Origin: Verticillium longisporum
Taxonomy: Eukaryota > Ascomycota > Sordariomycetes > Glomerellales > Plectosphaerellaceae
DNA: 64,000 bases
Assembly (NCBI GenBank): GCA_019188255.1
Contig: JAETXT010000005.1
Location: forward strand, 1,116,001 to 1,180,000
Direction of reading: 5' to 3'
Part shown: piece after piece, positions 34,270 to 44,437 of the stretch
How positions within the stretch are numbered: position 1 is the stretch's first letter
Layout of the letters: each line of letters begins with the position of its first letter
Notes under the pieces: generated by a model
Database searches by the model: none
What the model was told of the DNA's origin: nothing
The model's input: the letters and a program-made list of their open reading frames with translations, nothing else
Made by a program: the position numbers and the translations under genes

Positions 34270-35472
34270 GGTGCTGGTGGTCAGGGACGTTTGGCGGTGG
34301 CCGTCGCAGACAGAGGGGTTTGGGTGGACACGGGGAGAATCGAAGCTGGCTGGCGAGAGAGGAGAGGCGGGGAGGGCTCGTGGAGTCGCCAGGATGAAGG
34401 TGATGCCTATGAAGAGGAGGAGGAAGGGGAGGAAGAGACGACGAAAGGCGTTGGACGCCAGGGCGACTCTTTGGGTGGGGGGGGGGCGTGACGGCGGCGG
34501 CGGGGAGGGAAGGTGCTAGTGGGACGAGGCGGGGAAGTGCAGGTGATGTGCCTGCTGTAGCCTGCTGCGGAAGGATGAAGTCGGGGGGCGGGCGTTGATG
34601 GTGATGCAGGTGGGTGTGGTCTGGCGGGGCGGCAGTGACAGAGGCAGCGGCACCGATCGAGGGGCAGGCGGTGAAGCACAGGAAGGCAATGGACGTGCTG
34701 TCTTGGAGATGCAGAAGGCGATGCGTCGATGCGGGAGGAGATGCGTCGATGGGCGGGAGCAGATGCGAGGCGCAAGGGACTAGCTGTTGTCAGTCCAAGT
34801 CGACGACGTAAAGAGGCCAGATCAGGGGTGCCTTGGGGAGCTCCCCTCTCAGTGGGTTCCCTCGGCGCGGGCTGCAGAGCTGCAGGGGCTTGGCGGACTC
34901 GGGGTCTGCGGGGCATCTGACACCCTTAGGTACCTTAGCTGCCTGATACCTTAAGGTACCTACTTACCTAAGATGAGGGTAAGGTACTGAGGTACCTTAT
35001 TGCTTACCTTCCACCTGGTAGGTAAGGTGAGGATATCTAGATGAGGATGGATGCTCCCACAGGTAGAAAAGTGTCAAACGCAACAACGCGCTGGGCATAG
35101 GGCACAGGAAAGTACCAGTCACAGGAGAGTACCAGCCCATACTGACGTATGCTGCAACACGAAAGGGACAAGATTCATGCTCAAAGCGCAAGATGTATTC
35201 ATTCCATCTCGCCCCTCGCAACCTGCTAGAAACCAGCCCTGGGCAAATCGTACACACGCGCCAGAGCAGCGCACGGCACCTCGCCGAAGCCACTGGAATC
35301 AATCCTGTACCCAACCCGTACTGTCTACTGCAGTTCGTAACGATAAAAAAGAAAAAAGAACGCGCAACGCCATAATTCCTCTGTCATGCAGTTGTGATTT
35401 CATGCTCATGTTGGTTCGCCTCGTCGTCTGTTTCTCGGTGTAAACCGGTCTTTCCGCCTTGTCGGTGGCCGG
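34270..35472. other. oligopeptidase upstream region
   Basis: 1.2 kb between the oligopeptidase start and the Cdc4 end, both minus strand. The first 0.6 kb is C/G-rich leader-like DNA; open frames there are compositional. Contains palindrome cluster 2 (separate entry). Confidence 0.55.
34918..35042. repeat. TACCT/AGGTA palindrome cluster 2
   Basis: About 125 bp dense in TTAGGTACCTTA, TTAAGGTACCTA, TACCTAAG, GAGGTACCTTA and TGGTAGGTAAGG. Three perfect GGTACC (KpnI) centres lie within the first 90 bp, so the stretch can fold into several alternative hairpins. Confidence 0.65.
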
Positions 35473-36113
35473 CTAGTTGGCGAGGATGGTCCGAACGAGA
35501 TCTGTGGACGTTAGTTGGGTCGCATGAGGGGCGGGGATAGATTCGCAAACGAGAGTCGGAGGAGAAGGAAAACAGGGAATACAACAGAAGATACAACGGA
35601 CATTGAAACAGAAAGTAAAACAGAAAATAAAACAGAAAATAAAACAGAAAGCAAACAGAAAATAACACAAAATAACAAGAAGCACACAAAAAGGCGAGAC
35701 ATACCAGTGTAGTTGACCTGTCCCGAGCTCGTGTCCACAGCCTTGAGCAGCTCGTCGACCTCCTCGTCCGTCATCTTCTCGCCGAGGTTCGTCAGGATGT
35801 ACTTGAGCTGGCCGACGCCGATGAAGCCCGTCATGTCCTTGTCAAAGACCTGGAAGCCGCGGCAGTACTCGTCGGGCTCGCCGGGGTCGCGGAAGCCGCC
35901 GGGGCGGTTGAGGACGCGCTGGAACGTCTCAAAGTCGAACTCGCCGCCGACGTTCTTCTCGAGGTCGTGGATCTCGGAGAGCGTGGGGTTCTGGCCGCAG
36001 GCGCGCAGCAGGTCGCCGAGGGACTCGAGGGCGACGCGGCCGTTGCCGCGCTTGTCGAACAGGGAGAAGGCCTCCTTGTAGTTGGTGGATGCCTGGGCGT
36101 CGTAGTTAGACAT
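35473..36113 (-). CDS. CDC4: essential myosin light chain, Cdc4-type EF-hand protein
   Basis: Exons 36113-35705 and 35501-35473, 145 residues. Four EF-hand-like units; the loops are largely degenerate (DKRGNGRVALE, DKDMTGFIGVGQ), as in myosin essential light chains that bind little calcium. The end, VNYTDLVRTILAN, closely matches the Cdc4 C terminus and is completed only by the 29-nt last exon (G|AT codon split across a 203-nt intron). Role: binding the IQ motif of type II and V myosins at the cytokinetic ring. ATG 36113 is chosen because the frame extending upstream is not conserved. Could be confused with calmodulin, but loop residues argue against that. The yeast F-box gene CDC4 is unrelated. 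Confidence 0.9.
35606..35664. repeat. 12-bp tandem repeat in the Cdc4 intron
   Basis: Five near-identical AAACAGAAAATA units (one shortened by a base) lie inside the intron, making the minus-strand intron extremely T-rich before the acceptor. Confidence 0.8.
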
Positions 36114-36329
36114 GTTGCTCGTGATTTTGGTGTGTGCTTTTTTGGGAGGAGGTATGTGGCTATGGGTACGCAGATTGGTGCAGGAAATGCTGTGTTGGTG
36201 TGGACGGCAAGAGGGGGGAGAAGAAGCCGGGATGAAAATGCGCACGCCATTCGGGGCACGTCAATTCAAATGAGCCCAGCACCACACCAGCGCCGGCGTC
36301 AGAGGGAGCCGCGACCATCAACAGTGCGT

Positions 36330-36356
36330 GCTGCTGCTGCTGCTGCTGCTGCTGCT
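36330..36356. repeat. GCT microsatellite, nine units
   Basis: Uninterrupted (GCT)9 about 220 bp upstream of the Cdc4 start; not in a convincing reading frame. Confidence 0.85.
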
Positions 36357-36740
36357 ACCACTTGCTGCTCGCCCTCCCGTTGGCGGGTGGACAAAACAGC
36401 CGCCGCCAGCGCTAAAAGGTGGGTGGGTTCTAGTGGGAAGTGGCATGTGTTTGTTTACTTCCTGGGAGGGGCGGCTGCGTGGTACACAAACAACATGGAA
36501 GACTTACCATGATGATGGGATTGCCGCGTCGTGGGAAAAAGAGAGAGAGGGTATCGAGAAGCGGTCAAACTGGACAGAGGGTGAACGATGATGATGTTTC
36601 TTATAGGTTTCCTCGCTCTCCCTGACGCTCGGAACTCTTTTTCGTTTCCTTTGACTTTATGCCCCCTCCCCCCTCCCCCCTGGCAGGCGGTCTGGTCATG
36701 GCTTGACCCGAACACAAAACACAAAAAAAGCATCCTACTA

Positions 36741-36767
36741 TGTACGCTGTGTACGCTGTGTACGCTG
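36741..36767. repeat. TGTACGCTG tandem repeat, three units
   Basis: Three perfect 9-bp copies, followed by related GCTGTATGTAC. Confidence 0.85.
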
Positions 36768-37141
36768 TACTTCCCGCTGTATGTACTGGCTGTAGGGCCT
36801 GCCAACTGTGAAAGTGTGCACTGAGAGCGGGGAGGGGCTCCTCTGACAGACACACACCCCTGAAACCTGACGGGGCAACCGACGATGCACCCAATCACGA
36901 CGGCGAAAGGGCGAGCTGTCTGGCTTACCTCAGCAGACTTGTTGACGCAGCCCTGCCTCGCCTCTCCTCGCCTCTCCTCGCCTCTCCACCAAGCGGCAGG
37001 TGAGAAGGACACACAAAATGTCTGGAAGATGTGCATCCTCTGTTCACCGCTGCTTTCATATCATGTGTATATCGTACTGCACACCATCGGCAACCTACGT
37101 AACGGCCTTTCGCTTGCGGCACCAACCAGTCCCGTGCTCGT

Positions 37142-38114
37142 CTACGCCCGCTTCGCCAGGATGATGACAGTGCCCCAAACGGCATCAACCTCGACTTCTC
37201 TCCATGCCTCGCCCTTGGCCTTCCATGCCGGTACAGCCTCGATCATCTTGTCGAAGAGGACATCGACGACGTCCCCCGTCCACCCTCTGCACGGCTCTTT
37301 GACGCGGGGTGCGCATCCCGCCACCCGCTGAACGCGCTAAACGTCCGAAGATAGCCCTCAAACTCGCCCAGCTTGAGCCTCTTGTGCAGCCACGCTCTGT
37401 CCTCGTCCTCTGGTGCGATGCTGGACGTCTTCCGATTCGGGTCAAACACCACTCTCTGAATGTCTGTCCAGTCTGCCGGCGGCGGCACCACAGCCCGTAA
37501 TGAGTTGCGCAGAATGTCCCGGCCCGGCTTCTCCCAGTACGCCGCCATGCTCTCCATGCCCGGCGCCACCTCGTCCTCTCCGTAGCACGCATCCTCGAGG
37601 ATCTGGTTGACCTCTGGGAAGCCAAGGAGGATGTTGTCTTTGTAGCCCCAGAAGGCGAGGGACCCGCCGCTTCGGACGACGCGTGCCAGCTCGGGCCAGG
37701 CCCTTGTGTAGTCGAACCAGTGTGATGCCTGGCCCGCGACGACGAGATCTACAGAGGCGTCCGCCACAAAAGACAGATCCTCCGAGCTGGCCTGGCGGAA
37801 CGTGATCTTGGGGTCGTCTGTCAGTTTCGATGCCTGCTGGACCATGCCGCCGCTGGGGTCAATCGCGACGACACGGCCGAATTCGGGGCTCAGCGCCCGC
37901 GCAATGAGCCCATGGCCGCAGCCCAGGTCCAGCAGCGTGCCTGCGGCCGATGGCGCTCGATGGTAGGCGAGAACCGTGCGGAACAGAGAGGGAGGGTACG
38001 CTGGGCGAAAGGCCGCATAGCCCGCTGCAGAGAAGGTTGAGCGTCTGCGGCAGCGTCAGCTCAGCTCAGCTATATGGGTTGGCATGAAGACGAGTCCTAC
38101 GCAAATACTGACAT
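37142..38114 (-). CDS. SAM-dependent methyltransferase (trans-aconitate/Crg1 type) with apparent frameshift
   Basis: Class I methyltransferase. Exon 1 is only 14 nt (38114-38101, MSVFA), joined across a 56-nt intron to exon 2 at 38044, giving ARSTFSAAGYAAFRPAYP, the usual start of this family. SAM motif I is LLDLGCGHGLIARAL; acidic loop VVAIDPS; then ASHWFDYTRAWPE and GYLRTFSAFSGWRDAHP. After AEGGRG the frame breaks: the conserved end (GDVVDVLFDKMIEAVPAWKA ... WGTVIILAKRA, stop 37142-37144) is in another frame, restored if the C run at 37273-37277 had one more base. Likely methylates trans-aconitate or a similar small acid; the substrate is inferred. It diverges from the CoA-binding gene. Confidence 0.82.
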
Positions 38115-38547
38115 GCTGTCAAGCCCGAGCGGTGTTGCTGTTTGCGAAACGCAGTCTAGTCAATGGTGGTCACTCGAACGAGAGGCCCAAGTCGATGGCC
38201 CAAGTCGATGGATTGAAAGAGCCCTGTCGAACATTCACCAATGGACCAAACAGCGAGTCGGCATTAGGCTTCGTCATCATCAGTGTCCGTCCTCCCTCGC
38301 TTCGGTCAGTCAAGTCGTCCAAGGTCGGATTGGCCTTCGCATTGCCTCGTCTGGCTTCGGCTTTAACGCCGCCGTCTCTCCGCTTTGTTGACTCTGCACT
38401 CCTCAATTGGCCGGTGACGCCATGGAGCGCCGAGCTTCCGTCTTGTCGCTGCTCAACTCCGCCCGAGCCCCTCTCCGTGTCCTCGAGCTTTTTGACTCTC
38501 CCACACGACTTGAATCAGACTGTCCGAACGATCAACAGATATCCAAC
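38115..38547. promoter_or_regulatory. bidirectional promoter region
   Basis: 433 bp shared by the methyltransferase (-) and the CoA-binding protein (+), the tightest divergent pair in the window. CT-rich leader towards the plus-strand start; no TATA box recognised. Confidence 0.5.
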
Positions 38548-39138
38548 ATGTCGACCGAGGCCGCCGCTCGCATCTTCTTCTCTTCTCCTCTGTTCGCCGT
38601 GGTCGGCGCCAGCTCCAATCCGGCCAAGTTTGGTCACAAGAGTGAGCTCTACCTTATTGAAACTTTGCTGTCCTGTTCCTCGCCTCCATCATCTCATGTC
38701 CTTCTTGCACCTCCCGTCTACCTGTGTCGCGTCAAAACATTGATAGTCAGTCCGACCTAACGGCGCGCAGTCTTCGCTTGGTATCACGCCCAGTCCATCG
38801 CCGCCACGCCTGTCAACCCCACGGCCGCCACGGTGACGGCGCTCGGCCAGGAGCATGCCGCCGTACCCAACCTCTCGGCGTTGCCCAGGCCCAAAGAGAC
38901 TTCGGTGTCCATCATCACCCCACCTGCCGCGACGCTCAAGGTCCTAAAGGAGGCCCGCGAGCTGGGCATCCCCGCCGTCTGGCTGCAGCCCGGCAGTTTC
39001 GACGACGCCGTCATTGCGTACGCGCGCGAGGAGGGGGCCTTTAACGCCGTCGTTGCGGGGGATGGTGGACGTGGCTACGAAGGGTGGTGTGTGCTCGTCG
39101 ACGGCGAACGGGCTTTGAAAGCGGCTGGTAAACTGTGA
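38548..39138 (+). CDS. CoA-binding domain protein (YccU/CoA_binding_2 type)
   Basis: Exons 38548-38641 and 38771-39138, 153 residues; the 129-nt intron splits an Ile codon (A|TC). Single Rossmann-like CoA-binding domain as in the succinyl-CoA synthetase alpha subunit: FAVVGASSNPAKFGHKIFAWY at the N terminus, TPVNP, SVSIITPPAATLKVLKEA, and VWLQPGSFDD. No catalytic His of the synthetase is present, so this is the stand-alone binding module, whose function is not established. Divergent from the methyltransferase. Confidence 0.88.
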
Positions 39139-40314
39139 GGCGTAGGAATGATCTTCGAATGTCACCGCTGGTACGTGGTGACCCGATCTGACCCTCGGCA
39201 AGTGGTGAGCCGGATAGGCGCCTCGGGAGAGAACCAACCAGTCAGCGGACAAGCAGATGCATTCAGACAGGCGACAAACCAACTCATCGTAGGCGACGAG
39301 GCACCAAGCTAGTCAATGTGACCTCCGCATGGGCGTTGCGGAGAGGCGCATCGCAACGCTCGCCGTCTCATGTCCGCACATGCTTTGTGACTTGGCCATG
39401 ATCCCCCCATGCCTCGGACATGACCATGATCCCCCCATGCCTCGGACATGACCATGATCCCCCCATGCCTCGGATATGCTCATCGTTCGCTGCGGTTTCC
39501 CCAACACAAGCAGCAACTTCGTTCCATCATCAGCCCACTTGATGCTCTCGAACCCCCAACTCGGCCTTCATAAGCTCCGTCCAGCCGTCTTCCCGCACAA
39601 TGTCAGCCAACAATGTGCCTCCCCTACTGCGGCTGAGAGCACTACCCAACAATCCGGCCTTTAGCGCTCTGCCACGATCCGTCAGTCTGCCAGTTCACTG
39701 CTATGCCGCCCTACAAACCCCAGATTTCCCCGCACCCCGCCCTTCGAAGAAGCAGGCTAGGCCATGCTTCGCTAGGGATGGATAACCTCCTATTCTTACC
39801 AATCTCGAAGGGCCATAGCTCCCCCCTGGTCTAGTCTTGCCGTTCTTTTTTCTTCACCCGATGACAACACTCGTCGGGGGGTTGGCCAGGCCGGTGACTA
39901 GGCCTTTCACTCGGCAGAAGGGAGGTCTGTTGTCTTGCGTAGCTGCAGCTCACTGTCGGGTTCCTCACACTACCGCGTCTCCCCCTGACGGTCCGAGTGC
40001 TTCTTCGTGGCCCTGCCGTCCGATCTAGACATCCCCAAGTCCGTCAGGATTGGCGGCATCGTGTTGTTCTCGTCCTATAGGGAGTAGTCGTCGGCGTTAG
40101 ATGTGCAATGTGCGTTCACTGCGTCGGTCTTAAGACTGTCATGAGGCGCATACGTTGAGCTTCCGTCTCTCGTGGCCGTGTCCTTCCTTGCTGTCCTTGC
40201 TGTACTTGAAGCTCCCGTCCCTCGCTGCTTTCCTCTTTTTCGTCTCGTTTTTTTCCTCCCAGCTCCTGAGCAGCCGCAGAATATTGCAATTTTGAAACCG
40301 TCACTGCCATCACC
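39139..40314. other. intergenic region with tandem repeat
   Basis: 1.2 kb between two plus-strand genes. Holds the 28-bp tandem repeat listed next and a CT-rich stretch (40190-40260) just before the transporter ATG, probably its leader. No gene recognised. Confidence 0.6.
39396..39479. repeat. 28-bp tandem repeat, three copies
   Basis: Unit CCATGATCCCCCCATGCCTC plus eight more bases; copies at 39396-39423, 39424-39451 and 39452-39479. The first two are identical and the third differs at two positions. No spacers, so not CRISPR-like. Confidence 0.9.
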
Positions 40315-41440
40315 ATGGACCACAAGCACGAGGAGCCCGCCGATACCGCCTACGATGGCGGTCTCATGCATCCCTCAGATGAACATCTCGATAAGAATGC
40401 CACTCGGGACGAGGCCTTGCGCCGCATGCGTACCGCCGGCTCCATCTCCATGTCCCCCGAGCTCTTCGAGAAGCTCTATCTGTCACCGCAGAATGTAGTC
40501 AAGGGCGACCTGCGCAAGACCTTTGGCAACCCAACGCCCATGTAGGTTGGCTGCCATAGTGTAAGACTGTCCACCAGTGTATCTGGTCTGACTTCCATCA
40601 CAGTGCTCTCGCCGGCTTCTTCATATCCCTACTCCCCCTGTCCTGCGATCTTATGGGTTGGCGTGGGGCCGGAGGTAACGGCGCCGCCAGCATGCAAGTT
40701 ATCCCCATCTTCTCCTTCATCCACGTCCTGCCCTCTGTCTACCCATTATGCTGACGAATCTCCGTTACAGCGGCGCCTACTTCTTCTCCGGTGGTCTCCT
40801 CATGTTCCTCGGCGGCCTCCTCGAATGGATCCTCGGCAACACCTTGCCCTCCGTCATCTTCCTGACCTTCTCAGCCTTTTGGCTCAGCTTCGCCGCGACC
40901 CTCGTCCCGGATTTCAACGCCTACGCAGCCTACGCGCCCGCGGACGCGACCTCGGTCGCCGAGGGCCTGCAGACGCGCGGCTTCAACGCCAGCTTCGGCT
41001 TCTTCATGCTGGCCATGCTGCTGCTCTGCCTCGTCTACCTCGTCTGCTCCCTGGGCACCAACGTCGCCTTCTTCATCATCTTCCTGACCCTCGTCCTCGG
41101 CTTCGGCCTGCTGACGGGTGCGTACTGGGCTCTGGCGGCGGATTATGCCGGCAACGCCGCGTTCGCGAGCAAGCTCATCAAGGTACGTCGTTGTCTGGCC
41201 TGCTTTTTCTCTTTGCTGTGGCAACTCCCGGCAATGGCCGCACTGCATCTTGTTTTGCACAAGCATCGACGCTGACTGGCTTAGGGCGCGGGGGCCTGTT
41301 ACTTCGTGACCTCTCTTTCTGGGTTGTGGATCTTTGCGGCTATCCTGCTGGCTGTGTTGGAGTTTCCCTTCCAGCTGCCCGTGGGCGACCTGAGCCAGTT
41401 TTTTGCCAAGAAGGAGGTTCGCGACAAGAGCAACGTCTGA
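40315..41440 (+). CDS. GPR1/FUN34/YaaH-family acetate-type transporter
   Basis: Exons 40315-40541, 40604-40693, 40771-41182 and 41285-41440, 294 residues. The N-terminal cytosolic tail (about 70 residues) ends at the family signature FGNPTPIALAGFF, followed by six membrane helices: LPLSCDLMGW, YFFSGGLLMFLGGLLEWILGNT, FLTFSAFWLSFA, MLAMLLLCLVYLVCSL, FLTLVLGFGLLTGAYWALA and YFVTSLSGLWIFAAILLAVLEFP. Homologues (Ady2, AcpA, Gpr1) move or sense acetate and possibly ammonium at the plasma membrane. Intron 2 (40694-40770) uses a GC donor, AT|GCAAGT, ending in TTACAG; only this choice keeps the frame and gives SIGAYFFSGG. Glucose-repressed expression is common in the family but not visible here. Confidence 0.93.
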
Positions 41441-42497
41441 GCGTGTCGCGCGGTGTGCACCCGTGGTTTTTCTGCGGAGCAGGCATGTTTGCAGTAGTTA
41501 AGTGACCTAGGATACTTGTGCTAATCTCATGCCGCCGTCCTTCTGACTTGACGAATCTGCATTTAATAAATGGAGTGAGTCGCGAATCTGCGTAGTCGTT
41601 ATCATCCACCTCAAGTTTCATACGCCTCTTCGAGGCGGGTCGCTTCTCGATTTCCGGCGCTCTCGAGGCAGACTTTAACGTATGCGCACCAGCCTGTGCG
41701 GATTGCTCGCTCAAAGAAGGGGATAGCGGCACATTCGAGGCTTCGCTTTTCGAAAAGCTGTTTGTTGACGAATTTTGCGCGAGTGATGTTGGAAATAGTG
41801 GCACAAGTCACGGTATCACAATCCAGCAGCAACACTCGTCGAGAATCAGAGGTTCTCTGTTTGGCAACTTAGAGGCTTCAGGTATTTCTGTAGTGGTCAA
41901 ATAATCTTAATGAGAGAGTAGTGAGTCCAAGTCCAGAGCTATATCTAGGGTCCATTCGCTGTCTTGTGAGGCAATTTCTGAGAGTCATTATTCGAAATTT
42001 GTCAGGAGACACCTGCGGAGCCGCGAACCAGGGGCTATTTCAGGGGCTGAGGACTCTAAGAGGACGTGAGGACGTACTTAAGGGCTACAGAGGGACCTAG
42101 TAGCTATGGAGGGCGAGAGTTTCTATATATTCTACCTATTGTTACTGCTAATACCACCTGCGGGAGACCTCTTACAGGTAGTCATCAACATGCTGGGAGA
42201 AGCTTGAGGGAGATGGACTGGGTCCTGCCCCCATCTCTATTGAGCCATTCTATCATCTAGTACTTGTTAAGGAATATAATTCGAACCGCAAGGTTTCTTT
42301 GGACCAAGTCACCATGGTAGCCAACGTCCTAGGCAGTGTATACGAGGGAGCAGAAAGTAGAGGTAATGTACTAATTCGTGCTTGCGACCAAGATTGACCC
42401 CAACCAACCCAACGCCAATTACAAAATCCCCATGGAAACAATTCGTTAGCTTATCCACATGCCATTCTTTCAATATTGTCACAGCATCCAAACCGCA
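41441..42497. other. convergent intergenic region, possible decayed repeat
   Basis: Between the 3' ends of the transporter and the cupredoxin gene. The part near 41880-42260 is AT-richer with many TAG/CTA words and no codon bias, as in decayed transposon DNA, but no terminal repeats or coding remnant could be identified. A minus-strand frame at 41340-41804 was rejected. Confidence 0.45.
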
Positions 42498-44437
42498 TTA
42501 CCTTTGTGTGATCCAGACCATCTGCGGACCGGCAACCGTTGCCCCGATTAGCTCGCCCATGCTGTGGTCAGCACTGCTTGTCACGGCAACCCAAGCGTGC
42601 CCCCAGAAGCCCCCAGGAACGCGAGCAACCCCCTTCTCGAGCCTGGTAAACTCGAGGCTACCCCAAGGGCCCATCCACGCAAGCCACAGCTTCGCATGGT
42701 ACGGCCAGTCATCAACATGTACCTCGACCTCGCTGACCCTCCCATCAGGGCCCCTCTTCGCGTACTTGATGTTGAGCTCCCGCAGCACGGCGCCGACTTC
42801 CCACGCCATCATGAAATCACCAGGACATTCCTTGATGAACTTGTGTTTGGCGTACGCATACACGAGGCCCGCAGGAACGGGGACCTCTCTCGGCGCAATG
42901 GCCGGCGCCCGGCCTTGCATCATGTTCGCGACGGCCGCCATGCGCGACTTGGCACCCAGCGCCGACGTGAGACAGCCCACGAGCCACGGGTCCGAGTGGG
43001 CGAGCCGGCTCGACGAGTCGACGAGGAACCCGATTTCAAGATCCAGCAGCGTGAGGACAGTGTCGAGGAATTGGTCGACACCCTCTTTGTCATCGTCATC
43101 ATCTGTCTTGTACTCGCACTCCCCCTCGAGCAAGTCCTTCTTGTAGTGCTGAAGCGAGTCGGTTGCCGTGGCCCGGTGGATCCACGTCTGCGCCGCCATG
43201 GAGGCGATCGTGTTGACAATGGTTTGCGGGTATGCGCCCGCCCACTTGCCACCCTCTTGCAGGTTGTCGCGGCCGCGGAGTAGGACGCGTAGCAGGATGT
43301 TGTCTAGGTAGTGTAGTAGGTGGAGGCGCTCGACGGCTGGGGCCGAGATGGTGTCGGGCCAGCTGTAGTTGGCCACGGGACTGCCACCGGCACCACCAAT
43401 GATGTACTGATCGTGCTCGCCTGGTGTAGGAATCTGCCCAATGCGATCAAGGCCCAGGGGCGCGATATCGATGACGGCGCTGTTGAGTGTGGGCAAGATG
43501 GTGCCGTTGGCGCTGAGGACGCCGCCGATGGGCGATAGTGGAACGAGCTGGCCTGCACCGACCTTGCTGGCCTTCTCTGTGAAGGCAGAAAGGGTGTTGC
43601 CTTCATCTGGAGCGTTGATGCTGCCGACCATGCCGTTCTTGCAGTGCTGGCCTTGAGCGCAGTAGAACCAGATTGGCTTGGTGTCATTGACAACAATATC
43701 AAAGGAGATGCCCGAGGGGGCATTCACCGTGGGGATGAGACCGCTGCTGAAGCCATTTTCTAGCTGTTCGCATGGCTTATCAAATGACGATTGCGTGACG
43801 GAGTGGTTCTTTGGGTTGAAGTTGAACTGTATGTGTGTGCCGATGGGCTCTTTGATGTTGTTGGGCTTGAAGACGAACTTCTCGTCCACGCCAACCTCGA
43901 CCTGTGTTACTCGCAGACCACCCACTGGAAGGCCATCGGCTGGTGACGTGCTGTCTGAAGCGCTTTTGGCCTTTTCCTTGAAAGCCTGAAAGGTATTACC
44001 AGACTCTAGAGCGTTGACAGAGTGGACCATGCCATTTTGGCAGTGCTTGCCTTGTCCACAGTAGACCCAGATGGGTTTTGTGTCGTTTACTGTGATGGTC
44101 CATGTCGTGGAGGAAGCTTCTGTCTTGGACTCTGAGGGTGTAAATGCTGAGAAGAAGCCGTCTTGTAATGGTTGACATGGCGCGTCAAAAGACGATTGTG
44201 TGACGGAGTGGTTCTGGCAAGTGGATGTCAGTCATATTCTCATGACGACCGTCAAGCGAGGACTCGACTTACGGCAGCAAAGAACTGATAAGTGATGGTG
44301 TCGCCATGGCGAGCATGAAGCGTCTCGGGGACAAACTTTAGCTCCCCGTCCTTCCCAACTGTGACTTCGTGATGCGCGGCCTTGGCCCATTGCACGAAGT
44401 TAGCAATAGCAACTGCTGAGAAAGCGCTGGCCCTCAT
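42498..44437 (-). CDS. secreted double-cupredoxin protein with helical C-terminal domain
   Basis: Exons 44437-44273 and 44213-42498, 626 residues. A signal peptide (MRASAFSAVAIANFVQWAKA) is followed by two cupredoxin domains, about residues 22-150 and 175-300. Each keeps a full type-1 copper ligand set: His in NHSVTQSSF, then Cys, His and Met in WVYCGQGKHCQNGM and WFYCAQGQHCKNGM. The domains are similar enough to be an internal duplication. The C-terminal half (about 350-600) is alpha-helical (LHLLHYLDNILLRVLLRG, MAAQTWIHRATATDSLQHY, FLDTVLTLLDLEIGFLVDSS) and recalls a ferritin-like bundle without the ExxH ligands. Similar fungal proteins are annotated as extracellular serine-rich proteins. 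Role unknown; copper-dependent electron transfer or binding is likely. Confidence 0.85.

Larger units (their letters stand above)
36114..37141. other. Cdc4 upstream region
   Basis: 1.0 kb between the Cdc4 start and the methyltransferase end. Contains several simple repeats (GCT run, 9-bp TGTACGCTG units, CTCGCCTCTC units at 36956-36988). No gene recognised. Confidence 0.6.

Noticed and set aside
32359..34491. 710-codon plus-strand open frame
   Set aside because: It is the antisense shadow of the M3 oligopeptidase gene; GC-rich third positions remove stops from the opposite strand. It has no family features.
34407..34916. 169-codon minus-strand open frame upstream of the oligopeptidase
   Set aside because: Pro/Arg/Ser-rich compositional frame in leader DNA; not an N-terminal extension because it is not in frame with the peptidase start.
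39396..39479. CRISPR-like array
   Set aside because: The 28-bp units are directly adjacent without spacers, and CRISPR arrays are not expected in a fungal nuclear genome.
41340..41804. 154-codon minus-strand open frame
   Set aside because: Overlaps the transporter 3' end; no family, and codon bias is weak outside the overlap.
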